DNA from: Rhizorhabdus histidinilytica
Lineage (GTDB): Bacteria; Pseudomonadota; Alphaproteobacteria; Sphingomonadales; Sphingomonadaceae
Length of the DNA stretch: 64,000 nucleotides
Assembly: GCF_900167915.1 (NCBI RefSeq)
Contig: NZ_FUYM01000006.1
Coordinates: forward strand, 186,001-250,000
Reading direction: 5' to 3'
Of this stretch, positions 1 to 8,585 are shown in pieces; positions within the stretch are counted from its first letter, which is position 1; each line of letters opens with the position of its first letter. Made by a program: the position numbers and the translations under genes. The notes beneath the pieces are model-generated. The model was not told the DNA's origin. It worked only from the letters and a program-made list of their open reading frames with translations, and ran no database searches.

Positions 1-375
1 CCCGGCCCGGCGAAGCGCCGCGACCGCCGCCGCGTCGCGGCGGGCGACATTGCCGGCGAGCGCGACCGAACCGGCCGTGGTCGGCAGCCCCGCGACGTCG
101 ATATTGTCCTTCACCAGCAGCGGCGCGCACAGCAACGGCAGGCGGCGCTTGCGCGAAGGCGGCAGGCGGTCGATCCGCCGGGCCCGGGCGATCGCGGTCG
201 GATCGGTCGCGATGACGCCGTGCAGGAGATGGTCGCGCGCGGCGATGCGATCGAGACGGTCGGCGATGACGGCGGCGCAGGAGACCTGTCCCGCCTCCAC
301 CCGCGCCTTGATCGTCGCGACCTCACCGGCGGACGCGGACACCGCCCCGCCGGCGAGAAGCGCCAGGCCGATCAT
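1..375 (-). CDS. Amidase signature family enzyme, N-terminal part (runs off left edge)
   Basis: The visible 125 residues begin with a short hydrophobic export-like leader (MIGLALLAGGAVSASA). They continue into the amidase-signature N-terminus: LLCAPLLVKDNIDVAGLPTT holds the catalytic lysine (VKDNID), and an 'A-R-R-D-A-A-A-V' segment typical of the family follows. The Ser-cisSer-Lys serines would lie beyond the window edge. Family members hydrolyse C-N amide bonds in amides and peptides. The ATG at 375 lies 17 bases after the stop of the TonB receptor, so the two are probably co-transcribed; no clear ribosome-binding site is visible. The leader suggests periplasmic action on material brought in by the receptor, which is an inference. 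Substrate unknown. Confidence 0.8.
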   Translation of the reverse strand, partial: MIGLALLAGGAVSASAGEVATIKARVEAGQVSCAAVIADRLDRIAARDHLLHGVIATDPTAIARARRIDRLPPSRKRRLPLLCAPLLVKDNIDVAGLPTTAGSVALAGNVARRDAAAVAALRRAG

Positions 376-392
376 CGCTAGCGGGCGGGCCG

Positions 393-3005
393 TCAGAAAC
401 GCACGCTCGCCGAGGCGAAGAACGACATGCCGTTGAACCCGAAGGGCGAGATGGCATTGTAGGGGAAGGTGCCGCCATTGTCCGATCCGTTGGTTCCCGC
501 CGCGACGCTGGCGACGGTCGAGCGGATGTTCTGCGACGGATAGATGTCGAACAGGTTGTTGACGCCGACCGTCAGCCGCACCTCCTTCGTCATGTCGTAG
601 GAGAGTTGCAGGTCGGTGATGACCTTGCCCTTGAAATGCTGGATGACCTGCGAATTGGGGCTGGTCGCGGAGACCGGCACCAGGGTCACGTCGTAATTCT
701 GGGTCAGCACCGCGATCTGCGCCGGCGTCAGGCTGGTGAACGCGACCGCCGAGACCTTGCCGTAATAGGTGTTGGTCAGGCCCAGGGTGAAGTCGCCCGA
801 CGACCAGTTGAGGTTGAGCAGCACCTTCGAGCGCGGCTGGCTGTCGGTGATCCGCACCTGCTGGGTGAGGTCGAACAGCGGCGTGGTGATGCCGAGCGCG
901 GCGAGCGGCGCCGGCGTGCCGGCGACGCGGTCCAGCTTGGTCTTGTTGTAGTTGCCGGCGAGCAGCACCGCGAGCTTGCCGAAATCGTCGAGGTCGATCG
1001 TGCCGCTGACGGTCAGGTCGACGCCGTGCGTGGTCGAGTCGACCGCGTTGGTCAGATATTGCGCGCCGCCGATCCCGGGGAAGCCGTTGGCCGCGAGCAG
1101 GCTGGTCAGCCGGGCGTCCTGGAAGGTCGACGACTGGACGATGCGGTCCTTCAGCTTGATCCGGTAGCCGTCGAGCGTGATCGTCCAGCTCGACAGCTTG
1201 GCGACCGCGCCGATCGAGATGTTCTTCGACTTCTCGGGCTTGAGCGGCGTCGCGCCGATCAGCCGGCCCGGCGCGCTGTCGACCGGGAAGTTGCGGATCA
1301 GCACCGGCGCACCGTTGATGAAGTTGGTCAGCGACGAGTTGAAGAAGCTCTGGGCGAGATGAGGCGCGCGGAAGCCGGTGCTGAACGATCCGCGCAGCGC
1401 CAGCGCGTCGACCAGCTCGAGCCGGCTCGACAGCTTGTAGTTGACGGTGTCGCCGAAGTCCGAGAAATCCTCGTAGCGGACCGCGCCGTTGAGCGTCAGC
1501 CGGTCGAAGAACTCCTTCTCCAGCTCGCCATAGACCGCCTTGCTGTTGCGCCTTCCGGTCGTCGCGTCGGCGGGCGACACGCCGGGGTTGGGCTGCGCGC
1601 CGACCGGGGCGGCCGCACCGTTGGCGGGCCCGCCGATGATCGGGACGCCGCCGTTGATATAGCTGGCCGGATCGCCAGCGAGCAGGCGCCACACCTCCTT
1701 GCGATATTCGCCGCCGAGCGCGAGCTTGAGCGGCGTGCCGTCGCCGACGTCGAACTCGCGCGTCAGGTCGAGGTTGGTGGTCCATTGCGAGAAGCGGATG
1801 CGGCTGATCCGCATCTCGGTCGGGCTGGCATTGCCCAGCGACGGATTGTTCGAATTGCTGATGTCCGAATTGATCAGGCTCTTGCCGAAGCCGGTCGACA
1901 GGTCCCAGCCGAAGCCGGCGAGATCGTCGCCGCGCGCGCCGCCGAAGGCCGACAGGTTGCGCAGGCCGAAATTGCCGTAGGGCGCGTAGCCGTCGGGATG
2001 GAGCGAGCGCACCGTCTGGTCCTGGCCGGCGCGGCGGAAGAAATTGGCGGTCTTGCCGTCGAGATCGCTGTAGCCGCCGAAGCCGTAGAGGGTGACGGCA
2101 TCGCCGACCGGCAGCTCGCTGTTGACGAAGATCGCCTTCATCGTGAACGGCGCGGTGCCTTCATAGGAGGTGTCGCGATCGACCGTCGCCTCGCGCGGGT
2201 CGAGCGTGCCGTTCGACGGGGTCAGCCCGACGCCCGATCCGAAGAAGGACGAGATCGCGGTCGGCAGGCCGGCAGCATTGGTCCCGAAATATTGCTGCCG
2301 CGTATCGGGATCGGCGCGGTTGCTGCCGCGGCGGTTCTGATATTGCACGGTGGTGCGGATGATGCCGCCGTCGCCGATCGCCAGGCCGAAGCCGGCGCCG
2401 ACGTCGACGAACTCGCCGTCGCCCTGCTTGGTGATGCCGGTGGTCACCTTGCCGCTGACGCCTTCGGACTTGTCGAGCGACAGGTTGATCACGCCGGCGA
2501 TCGCATCGGACCCATATTGCGCCGAGGCACCGTCGCGGAGCACCTCGATATGGCCGATCGCGGCCGAGGGGATCGAGTTGAAGTCATAGGCGACGTCGCC
2601 GCGGCCGATGCCGTTGCTGGTGCTGAGGTCGCCCGACGAATGGCGGCGCTTGCCGTTGACGAGGACGAGGAGCTGGCCGGTCGACAGGCCGCGCAGCGTC
2701 GGCGGCGTGGTGAAATCGCCGACGCCGGAAGCATTAGGGCGCGGCGTGCTGAAGCTCGGCACCGCCGTCTTGAGCATCTCCTGGATTTCGACGCGGCCAC
2801 CGCGATTGAGCTCCTCGGTGCCGATATGGTCGATCGGCGTCGGCGACTCGGCGATCGAGCGGCTGCCGAAGCGCGAGCCGGTCACGACGATGTCCGCGCC
2901 GTCCGGATCGGGGCCGACACCCTGGGCGGCCCCGGGGGTGATCCCGGCGGCGCCCGCGAAGAGGATGGTGGTGGTGAGCGAGAGCGTGCGGATCTGTTTT
3001 GTCAT
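393..3005 (-). CDS. TonB-dependent outer-membrane receptor
   Basis: Protein of 870 residues. A signal peptide (MTKQIRTLSLTTTILFAGAA...) is followed by a plug domain (about residues 40-160, with VVTGSRF, SPTPIDHI and LVLVNGKRRH) and a long beta-barrel ending in the C-terminal aromatic FFASASVRF. The ATG at 3005 is preferred over an upstream in-frame ATG (3161) because it has a strong GGGGGG-type ribosome site and starts a clean signal peptide. Such receptors import large or scarce ligands across the outer membrane using TonB energy. It sits between an amino-acid ABC transporter operon and an amidase, which suggests an amino-acid conjugate or peptide ligand rather than a siderophore (inference). 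Confidence 0.93.
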   Translation of the reverse strand: MTKQIRTLSLTTTILFAGAAGITPGAAQGVGPDPDGADIVVTGSRFGSRSIAESPTPIDHIGTEELNRGGRVEIQEMLKTAVPSFSTPRPNASGVGDFTTPPTLRGLSTGQLLVLVNGKRRHSSGDLSTSNGIGRGDVAYDFNSIPSAAIGHIEVLRDGASAQYGSDAIAGVINLSLDKSEGVSGKVTTGITKQGDGEFVDVGAGFGLAIGDGGIIRTTVQYQNRRGSNRADPDTRQQYFGTNAAGLPTAISSFFGSGVGLTPSNGTLDPREATVDRDTSYEGTAPFTMKAIFVNSELPVGDAVTLYGFGGYSDLDGKTANFFRRAGQDQTVRSLHPDGYAPYGNFGLRNLSAFGGARGDDLAGFGWDLSTGFGKSLINSDISNSNNPSLGNASPTEMRISRIRFSQWTTNLDLTREFDVGDGTPLKLALGGEYRKEVWRLLAGDPASYINGGVPIIGGPANGAAAPVGAQPNPGVSPADATTGRRNSKAVYGELEKEFFDRLTLNGAVRYEDFSDFGDTVNYKLSSRLELVDALALRGSFSTGFRAPHLAQSFFNSSLTNFINGAPVLIRNFPVDSAPGRLIGATPLKPEKSKNISIGAVAKLSSWTITLDGYRIKLKDRIVQSSTFQDARLTSLLAANGFPGIGGAQYLTNAVDSTTHGVDLTVSGTIDLDDFGKLAVLLAGNYNKTKLDRVAGTPAPLAALGITTPLFDLTQQVRITDSQPRSKVLLNLNWSSGDFTLGLTNTYYGKVSAVAFTSLTPAQIAVLTQNYDVTLVPVSATSPNSQVIQHFKGKVITDLQLSYDMTKEVRLTVGVNNLFDIYPSQNIRSTVASVAAGTNGSDNGGTFPYNAISPFGFNGMSFFASASVRF

Positions 3006-3173
3006 GAAATCCCCCCTGGCTGACGAAGCCGCTGGTCGACACGTCGTTTCATGGACATCCCCGGTCCCTTTCCCGCGGATGGAAGAGCGGCGCCTCCCGG
3101 GGCGCCGGATCAGTTCTGCGGACACCAGCTTACGGAGGCACGGCAGGAGAACAATTTGCATTGCCGCACGATT

Positions 3174-3197
3174 TTATAACCAATCCTTATAGGCTGC
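3174..3197. promoter_or_regulatory. TTATAGG-containing motif upstream of the TonB receptor gene
   Basis: The gap between the ABC ATPase and the TonB receptor holds TTATAACCAATCCTTATAGG (3174-3193). The right half, AATCCTTATAGGCTGC (3182-3197), closely matches AATCTTATAGGGTGC (8418-8432) ahead of the lyase/ABC operon. It lies about 170 bases upstream of the receptor start. The shared motif suggests a common regulator; the regulator is not identified. Confidence 0.4.
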
Positions 3198-3199
3198 GT

Positions 3200-3925
3200 T
3201 CAATAGAGCAGCCGGCTGAGGAAGGCGCGGGTGCGTTCGTGGCAGGGCGCGGTGAAAAAGTCGTGCGGACTGCCGGTCTCGACGATCTGGCCGGCATCCA
3301 TGAAGATGATCCGGTCGGCGACCTCGCGGGCGAACCCCATCTCATGGGTCACGCACAGCATCGTGATCCCCTCGGTGGCGAGCGCCTTCATGATGTCGAG
3401 CACCTCCTTGACCATCTCGGCGTCGAGCGCCGAGGTCGGCTCGTCGAACAGGATGATCTCCGGCTGCATCGCCAGCGCGCGCGCGATCGCAGTGCGCTGC
3501 TGCTGTCCGCCGGAGAGCTGCGCGGGATATTTGTCGGCCTGGTCGGCGATGCGCACCCGTTCGAGCAGCTCGCGCGCCAGCGCCTCGGCCGCGTCGCGCG
3601 CCAGGCCCCGGACCTTCATCGGCGCGAGCGCGCAATTCTCCAGGATCGTCAGGTGCGGGAAGAGGTTGAAGTCCTGGAACACCATGCCGACCCGCGCGCG
3701 GATGCGCTGGAGCACGCGGCGGTCGGGGCGCACCTCGTCCTCGCCGATCCGGATCACCCCTTCGTCATGGGTCTCCAGCCCGTTGATGCAGCGGATCAGC
3801 GTCGACTTGCCCGACCCCGACGGGCCGCAGATGACGATCCGCTCGCCGCGCGCGACGTCGAGCGAGACGTTCCGCAGCGCATGATAGTCGCCATACCATT
3901 TGCCCACCCCCGCCATGTGGATCAC
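3200..3925 (-). CDS. aapP: Polar amino-acid ABC transporter ATP-binding protein (AapP/GlnQ type)
   Basis: Protein of 241 residues, normal for the family. Walker A is GPSGSGKST (about residue 34), followed by a Q-loop ([10 protein letters not shown]), signature LSGGQQQR, Walker [13 protein letters not shown] and a switch histidine in VTHEMG. It powers uptake of amino acids with the two membrane proteins and the binding protein encoded just upstream. The start is a GTG at 3925 that overlaps the stop of the preceding permease (GTGA); an in-frame ATG at 3916 is the alternative. Last gene of the metC-aapJQMP operon. Confidence 0.95.
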   Translation of the reverse strand: MIHMAGVGKWYGDYHALRNVSLDVARGERIVICGPSGSGKSTLIRCINGLETHDEGVIRIGEDEVRPDRRVLQRIRARVGMVFQDFNLFPHLTILENCALAPMKVRGLARDAAEALARELLERVRIADQADKYPAQLSGGQQQRTAIARALAMQPEIILFDEPTSALDAEMVKEVLDIMKALATEGITMLCVTHEMGFAREVADRIIFMDAGQIVETGSPHDFFTAPCHERTRAFLSRLLY

Positions 3926-5010
3926 GGCCGCCTCTCCCCGCCCTGCGTCGTCCGTTCGAGGTGCAACGCATAGCGCGCGAAGCCGTAGCAGATGACGAAA
4001 TAGATCAGCGCGATGACGAGATAGGTCTCGGCATAGGGCGTCGGCCAGGCGGGGTCATTGAGCGACACCCGACCCGCGCTCAGCAGGTCGAACAACCCGA
4101 CGACGAGCACCAGGCTGCTGTTCTTGATGATCACGACGACGGTGCTGGTCAGCGGGGCGAGCGCCTTGCGGATCGCCTGGGGCAGGATGATCGACAGCAG
4201 CACCGTCGACCGGCCGAGGCCCAGCGCGCGCGCCGATTCCTGCTGCCCCGGCGGGACGCCCTGCAGGCCGCCGCGCACCACCTCCGCGATATAGGCGGAG
4301 GAGCTGAGCACGAACGCCACCAGCGCGCGGGTCAGATTGTCGGCGGTGACCCCGGCCGGGAGCAGCAGCGGCGCCATCACCGAGGCGACGAACAGCAGCG
4401 TCACCAGCGGCATCGCCCGCATCACCTCGATCAGGGCGGTCGCCGTCCAGCGATAGACCGGCATGTCCGACCGCCGCGCCAGCGCCAGCACGATGCCGAG
4501 CGGGAAGCCCAGCGCCAGCGAGAAGATGGTGAGCAGCATCGTGATCGGCAGGCCGCCCCAGGCCGATGTCGGCACCGGCGACAGGCCGAGGCGCCCGCCC
4601 GCCATCAGCAGCAGCGACGCGACGATCGCGACGCCCCACAGGCCCAGCGTCGCGCGGGTCCAGTGCGCGCGCGGCAGCGACCACAATGTCGCCGCGCCAA
4701 GGATCAGGACGACCAGGATCGGCCGCCACCGCTCGGCCTCCGGATAGATACCGAACAGGATGAACGGCATCTTCGCGCGCAGGAAGGCCCAGCAGGCCCC
4801 GGCGTCGCGGCACGCGTCACCGTCGCCGTTCCACACGCCATGGGTCACCGCCCAGGACAGCAGGTGCGGCACGGCGCGGATCGCGAACAGGACGATGATC
4901 GCGGTGGTCAGGAGGTTGGCGCCGCCGCTGACGATCGACCGCAGCGCCGGCCGCTTCGGCCGGGGCGGCGCGGGGCGGACCGGCTCCGGCGCGGTGCGGA
5001 CATATCTCAT
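3922..5010 (-). CDS. aapM: Amino-acid ABC transporter permease (AapM type)
   Basis: Membrane protein of 362 residues with a proline-rich cytoplasmic N-terminus (about 30 residues), a first hydrophobic segment near residue 40, a long periplasmic insertion and then the His/Glu/polar-amino-acid permease core. The cytoplasmic EAA loop reads [20 protein letters not shown] and is followed by LGLGRS and [16 protein letters not shown]. It pairs with the AapQ-like permease. The long N-terminal extension is typical of AapM rather than short GlnP-like permeases. ATG at 5010 overlaps the upstream gene by four bases (ATGA). Confidence 0.93.
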   Translation of the reverse strand: MRYVRTAPEPVRPAPPRPKRPALRSIVSGGANLLTTAIIVLFAIRAVPHLLSWAVTHGVWNGDGDACRDAGACWAFLRAKMPFILFGIYPEAERWRPILVVLILGAATLWSLPRAHWTRATLGLWGVAIVASLLLMAGGRLGLSPVPTSAWGGLPITMLLTIFSLALGFPLGIVLALARRSDMPVYRWTATALIEVMRAMPLVTLLFVASVMAPLLLPAGVTADNLTRALVAFVLSSSAYIAEVVRGGLQGVPPGQQESARALGLGRSTVLLSIILPQAIRKALAPLTSTVVVIIKNSSLVLVVGLFDLLSAGRVSLNDPAWPTPYAETYLVIALIYFVICYGFARYALHLERTTQGGERRP

Positions 5011-6131
5011 GCCCCGGCCCGCTGGACGCGCGCGTTGAGCCGGTTCATCGCCAGCGAGATCGCGCTCGCCAGGGTGAAGAACACCAGCATCAGGATCGCC
5101 ACGCCCTCCAGCCCCTGCCCCGTATGGTTGATCGCGGTGTTGGCGACGAAGTTGAGGTCGGGATAGCCGACCACCAGCGCGAGGGTCGAATTCTTGAGGA
5201 TGGTGATGAACTGGCTGTTCATCGGCGGCACGATCATCCGCAACGCCTGCGGCACGATCACCAGCCGCAGGCTCTGCCGCTTGCTCAGGCCGAGCGCGCG
5301 GCTCGCCTCCCACTGGCCGCGCGGCACGCCGTCGAGGCCGCTGCGCAGGATCTCCGCCGCGAAGGCGCTTGCATAGATCACCGACCCCCAGACGACGGCG
5401 ACGAACTCCGGCGTCAGCGTCAATCCGCCGCTGAAGTTGAAGCGGTCGAAATGCGGCACGTCGCGGGCGAGCCCGAGGTCGAGGACCACCCACAGCACCG
5501 ACCCCGCGACGATCGTGCCGAGCGTGTAGAGGCTGGCCTGGTGGAGCCGTCCGCGCCAGGCGGCGACCAGCGTCAGGGTCAGCCCGCCCATCACCGTCGC
5601 GATCATCGGCAGCGCGGTGCCGGTGATGCCGACCGTGGTGACGGTGATGCCGCGATTGGTAAGGAACAGGCCCGGCAGGGGCTGCGCCGCCGCCCGCGCC
5701 GGCGGGAAGGCCATGAGGATGACGCCGTACCAGAACAGCAACTGGACCACGAGCGGCACGTTACGGACCAGGTCGACGAAGCCGCCGGCGAGAGTCCGCG
5801 CGAGCATGTGCCCCGAATGCCGCGCCAGCGCGACCGGCACCCCCGCCATGGTCGACAGGACGATGATGAGCAATGTCAGCGCGATGCTGTTGCCGAGGCC
5901 GACGACGAACGCCCAGGCGATCGTGTCGCCCGGTGCATAGGCGAGGAAGGACTCGGCGATCGGGAACTCGGCGGTGCTGCGCAGGAAGCCCAGGCTCAGC
6001 ACCATGTCCTGCCGTTCCATATTGTCGGACACGGTCCGGGCGACCACCAGCACCAGCCCCGCCAGCGCCAGCAGCAACGCGATCTGGGGCAGCCACCAGC
6101 CCCAGCCATGCCCTGCCCCCCGCCGCCGCAT
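5007..6131 (-). CDS. aapQ: Amino-acid ABC transporter permease (AapQ type)
   Basis: Membrane protein of 374 residues. The first membrane segment lies at about 13-33; a periplasmic stretch contains 'GFLRSTAEFPIAESFLAY', a hallmark of the AapQ/BztB group, before the permease core (NSIALTLLIIVLST). The EAA loop is EILRSGLDGVPRGQWEASRA, followed by LGLSKRQ and PQALRMIVPPMNSQ. It forms the channel heterodimer with AapM. Its ATG overlaps the binding-protein stop by one base (TGATG), so translation is probably coupled. Confidence 0.94.
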   Translation of the reverse strand: MRRRGAGHGWGWWLPQIALLLALAGLVLVVARTVSDNMERQDMVLSLGFLRSTAEFPIAESFLAYAPGDTIAWAFVVGLGNSIALTLLIIVLSTMAGVPVALARHSGHMLARTLAGGFVDLVRNVPLVVQLLFWYGVILMAFPPARAAAQPLPGLFLTNRGITVTTVGITGTALPMIATVMGGLTLTLVAAWRGRLHQASLYTLGTIVAGSVLWVVLDLGLARDVPHFDRFNFSGGLTLTPEFVAVVWGSVIYASAFAAEILRSGLDGVPRGQWEASRALGLSKRQSLRLVIVPQALRMIVPPMNSQFITILKNSTLALVVGYPDLNFVANTAINHTGQGLEGVAILMLVFFTLASAISLAMNRLNARVQRAGA

Positions 6132-7174
6132 CAGTAGAAGCCGATCGGCAGCATCAGGCCGCCGTCGCGCTGGAGCCGGTTGAGCCCGCGGGGGATGTTC
6201 AGCCGGCTGCGGCTGCCGAGATTGTCGTCATAGACCTCGCCGTAATTGCCGATCTGGCGGACGATCTGATAGGCGAAGTCGTCGCTGATCCCGAGCGCGC
6301 GGCCATTGCCGGGCTCGACGCCCAGGAAACGGCGGACGTTCGGATCGGTCGAGGCGAGGAGGCGGTCGACATTGCCGCGCCCGATGCCGAGCTGTTCGGC
6401 ATCGATCATCGCCTCGATCGCGAATTTGACGATGTCGAACCACTGATCGTCGCCGTGGCGCACCGCCGGGGTGAGCGGTGCGACGTTGCTGTCGGCGCGG
6501 ACGATGACATAGTCGTCGGCCCGGCCGGGCAGCGTCGCCCGCAGCGCGGCGAGCGCCGAGGCGTCGGTGATCAGCGCGTCGCAGCGGCCCGACAGGAAAG
6601 CCTGCCGCGTGCTCTGGACATTGTCGAAGATCACCGGGCGCAGCGCCAGCCGGTATTTGCGCGAGACATCGGCGAGGATCACCTCGGTCATCGAGCCGCT
6701 CTGCACGCAGGCCGACGCGCCGCGCAGCCCGGCCAGGTCGTGGACCCCGACCTTCCGCCGGACCATGAAGGCGGTATAGTCGTAATAGGTCGGTATCGTG
6801 AAATTGATCCCGGCGGCGTCCCGGCGCAGCGTCCAGGTGGTGGTCCGCGGCAGCACGTCGATCTCGCCGGTCTGGAGCGCGGTGATCCGCTGCTGCCCGG
6901 TCAGCGGAACGAAGCGGACCTTCTCGCGGTCGCCCAGCGCGGCGACGGCGATCGCGCGGCAGGTGTCGACGTCGAGCCCGCGCCAGCGCCCGCTCTCGTC
7001 GGGCCCGCTGAAGCCGGGCGCCTCCTTGCTCGCGCCGCACCGGACATAGCCGCGCGCGCGGACCGCTTCGAGCGTGTGGGGCGTCAGCCGGCCGTGCGTC
7101 TTGTGGCTCGCCCCGATGTCGCAGCCGCCCGCCAGCAGCGCGGCGAGGACGACGAAGGGCGCGAGCCGGCGCAC
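6131..7174 (-). CDS. aapJ: Amino-acid ABC transporter substrate-binding protein, predicted lipoprotein (AapJ type)
   Basis: Protein of 347 residues with a lipobox (LLAGGC, Cys at about residue 18), so it is predicted to be lipid-anchored rather than freely periplasmic. The solute-binding fold follows: VRCGASKEAPGFSGPD, RWRGLDVDTCRAIAVAALGD, GEIDVLPRTTTWTLRRD, NFTIPTYYDYTAFMVRR and QSGSMTEVILAD match AapJ/BztA-type proteins that bind polar L-amino acids. The GTG start at 7174 sits one base after the stop of the lyase gene, which argues for translational coupling. An AapJ homologue with a lipobox is unusual. Confidence 0.9.
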   Translation of the reverse strand: MRRLAPFVVLAALLAGGCDIGASHKTHGRLTPHTLEAVRARGYVRCGASKEAPGFSGPDESGRWRGLDVDTCRAIAVAALGDREKVRFVPLTGQQRITALQTGEIDVLPRTTTWTLRRDAAGINFTIPTYYDYTAFMVRRKVGVHDLAGLRGASACVQSGSMTEVILADVSRKYRLALRPVIFDNVQSTRQAFLSGRCDALITDASALAALRATLPGRADDYVIVRADSNVAPLTPAVRHGDDQWFDIVKFAIEAMIDAEQLGIGRGNVDRLLASTDPNVRRFLGVEPGNGRALGISDDFAYQIVRQIGNYGEVYDDNLGSRSRLNIPRGLNRLQRDGGLMLPIGFY

Positions 7175-7175
7175 G

Positions 7176-8354
7176 TCAGCCGGCGGCGGCCGACCCGGCG
7201 AGCCTGTCGAGCAGGTCCGCCAGATCCGACCAGAGATCGTCCCGGTCCTCGAGCCCGATGCTGATCCGCAGCAGGCGCCGGCTGCGCCCCGGCGGCCCGC
7301 CGAGCCGTTCGGCGGGCATCGTCATCGGCGCGAGCAGGCTGCGCGTCCCGCCCCACGACGCGCCGATCACGAAGCTGCGCATATGCGCCAGCGCCGCGTC
7401 GAGCAGGGCCTCGCGCTCGGGCGCGAAGATCACGCTGAACACGCCGCTCGCGCCCTTGAAGTCACGCTTCCAGAAGACATGGCCGGGGCAGTCGGGCAGC
7501 GCCGGATGCAGCACCCGCTCGACCACCGGATGATCGGCGAGCCGCCCGGCGAAATCGAGCGCGACCCCGCCGATATGGCCGAGCCGGACGCCGAGCGTCT
7601 CGATCCCGCGCAGCGCGATCGTGCAGTCGTCGGGCGACACGCCGATGCCGAGCATGTGCGCCCGCTCGCGCAGCCGCACATCCCACGCCGGATCGCGCAC
7701 GCTGACCGAGCCGAGCAGCAGGTCGGAATGGCCGCCGATATATTTGGTGATCGCCTCCATCGCGAAATCCATCCCGATCGCGAGCGGCTTGAACAACAGC
7801 GGCGTCGCCCAGCTGTTGTCGCAGCCGGTCAGCACCCCCCGGTCGCGGGCGGCGGCGACGATCGCGGGGAGGTCGCCGACCTCCATCGTCGCCGAGCCGG
7901 GCGATTCGGTCCAGATCAGCCGGCAGTCCGGATCGATCAGCGCGGCGATGCCCGCGCCGATCGTCGGGTCGTAGACGCGGTGCCCGATCCCGAGCGGCGC
8001 CAGGATGTCGCGGCAGAGATCGAGCGCCGGGGGATAGAGGTTTGCCGGCACCAGGACGGTGTCGCCGGGCCCGAGCACGGTGAGGAAGATCAGCGCGATC
8101 CCCGCCTGGCCCGACGGCAGGATGATCGTGCCGGCGGCTTCCTCAAGCGCGCTGAGCTGGCTTTCGAGGGTGCGCGTGGTCGGCGTGCCGTGGAGCCCAT
8201 AGGCATAGCCCGATGCGCCGCGCCGCTTGCGCTGGGCATAGGCGTCGGCGCTGTCGAACACGATCGTCGAGGCTCGATAGGTCGGGACGGCGAGGCTGGT
8301 GAAGCCGTCCTTGTCGACCGGGGGATGATGCACGACCTTCGTGAGATCCTTCAT
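7176..8354 (-). CDS. metC: Cystathionine beta-lyase-type PLP-dependent enzyme
   Basis: Protein of 392 residues of the Cys/Met-metabolism PLP family. Features include VPTYRASTIVFDSADAY, the tyrosine-containing GYAYGLHGTPTTRTLE, cofactor-loop residues in LPSGQAGIALI, and the PLP-binding lysine in EAITKYIGGHSDLLLGSV. The family cleaves cystathionine or other cysteine S-conjugates to a thiol, pyruvate and ammonia. Being first in an operon with an amino-acid importer suggests a catabolic role on an imported thioether amino acid rather than methionine synthesis (inference). The start ATG (8354) is the first in-frame ATG that gives a family-like N-terminus. Confidence 0.9.
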   Translation of the reverse strand: MKDLTKVVHHPPVDKDGFTSLAVPTYRASTIVFDSADAYAQRKRRGASGYAYGLHGTPTTRTLESQLSALEEAAGTIILPSGQAGIALIFLTVLGPGDTVLVPANLYPPALDLCRDILAPLGIGHRVYDPTIGAGIAALIDPDCRLIWTESPGSATMEVGDLPAIVAAARDRGVLTGCDNSWATPLLFKPLAIGMDFAMEAITKYIGGHSDLLLGSVSVRDPAWDVRLRERAHMLGIGVSPDDCTIALRGIETLGVRLGHIGGVALDFAGRLADHPVVERVLHPALPDCPGHVFWKRDFKGASGVFSVIFAPEREALLDAALAHMRSFVIGASWGGTRSLLAPMTMPAERLGGPPGRSRRLLRISIGLEDRDDLWSDLADLLDRLAGSAAAG

Positions 8355-8417
8355 GGCCGCGACAATGGCGCGGTCGCCGGGCGATCTCAATGCCCGCAGC
8401 TTTGGGGTCCATGCCCA

Positions 8418-8442
8418 AATCTTATAGGGTGCCGGCCTATAA
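8418..8442. promoter_or_regulatory. Perfect 7+7 palindrome in the metC / cstA divergent region
   Basis: TTATAGG-N7-CCTATAA (8422-8442) is a perfect inverted repeat about 70-90 bases upstream of the lyase start. It also contains a TATAAT-like stretch (8438-8443). Its left part belongs to AATCTTATAGGGTGC (8418-8432), which recurs near 3190. The rest of 8355-8585 shows no gene. Likely an operator for the metC-aap operon; the protein that binds is unknown. Confidence 0.5.
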
Positions 8443-8585
8443 TATATGCGCATCGAATCGTGCCGCATCATGACTTGTACTCGCCCCCTCACTCCTATTG
8501 GCTTGGGGGCGGGGCCTGCGATCGAAGGCCTTCGGGAGAGGCACGGGCGCGCTTCGGCAAGCGCCCCTCGGGAAAGGTCGGATCG

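Noticed and set aside
606-3023. 805-residue open frame on the plus strand opposite the TonB receptor, and similar long frames opposite many genes
   Set aside because: Arg/Ala/Asp-rich translations with no family features; high GC suppresses stops on the antisense strand. The opposing frames encode clear proteins.
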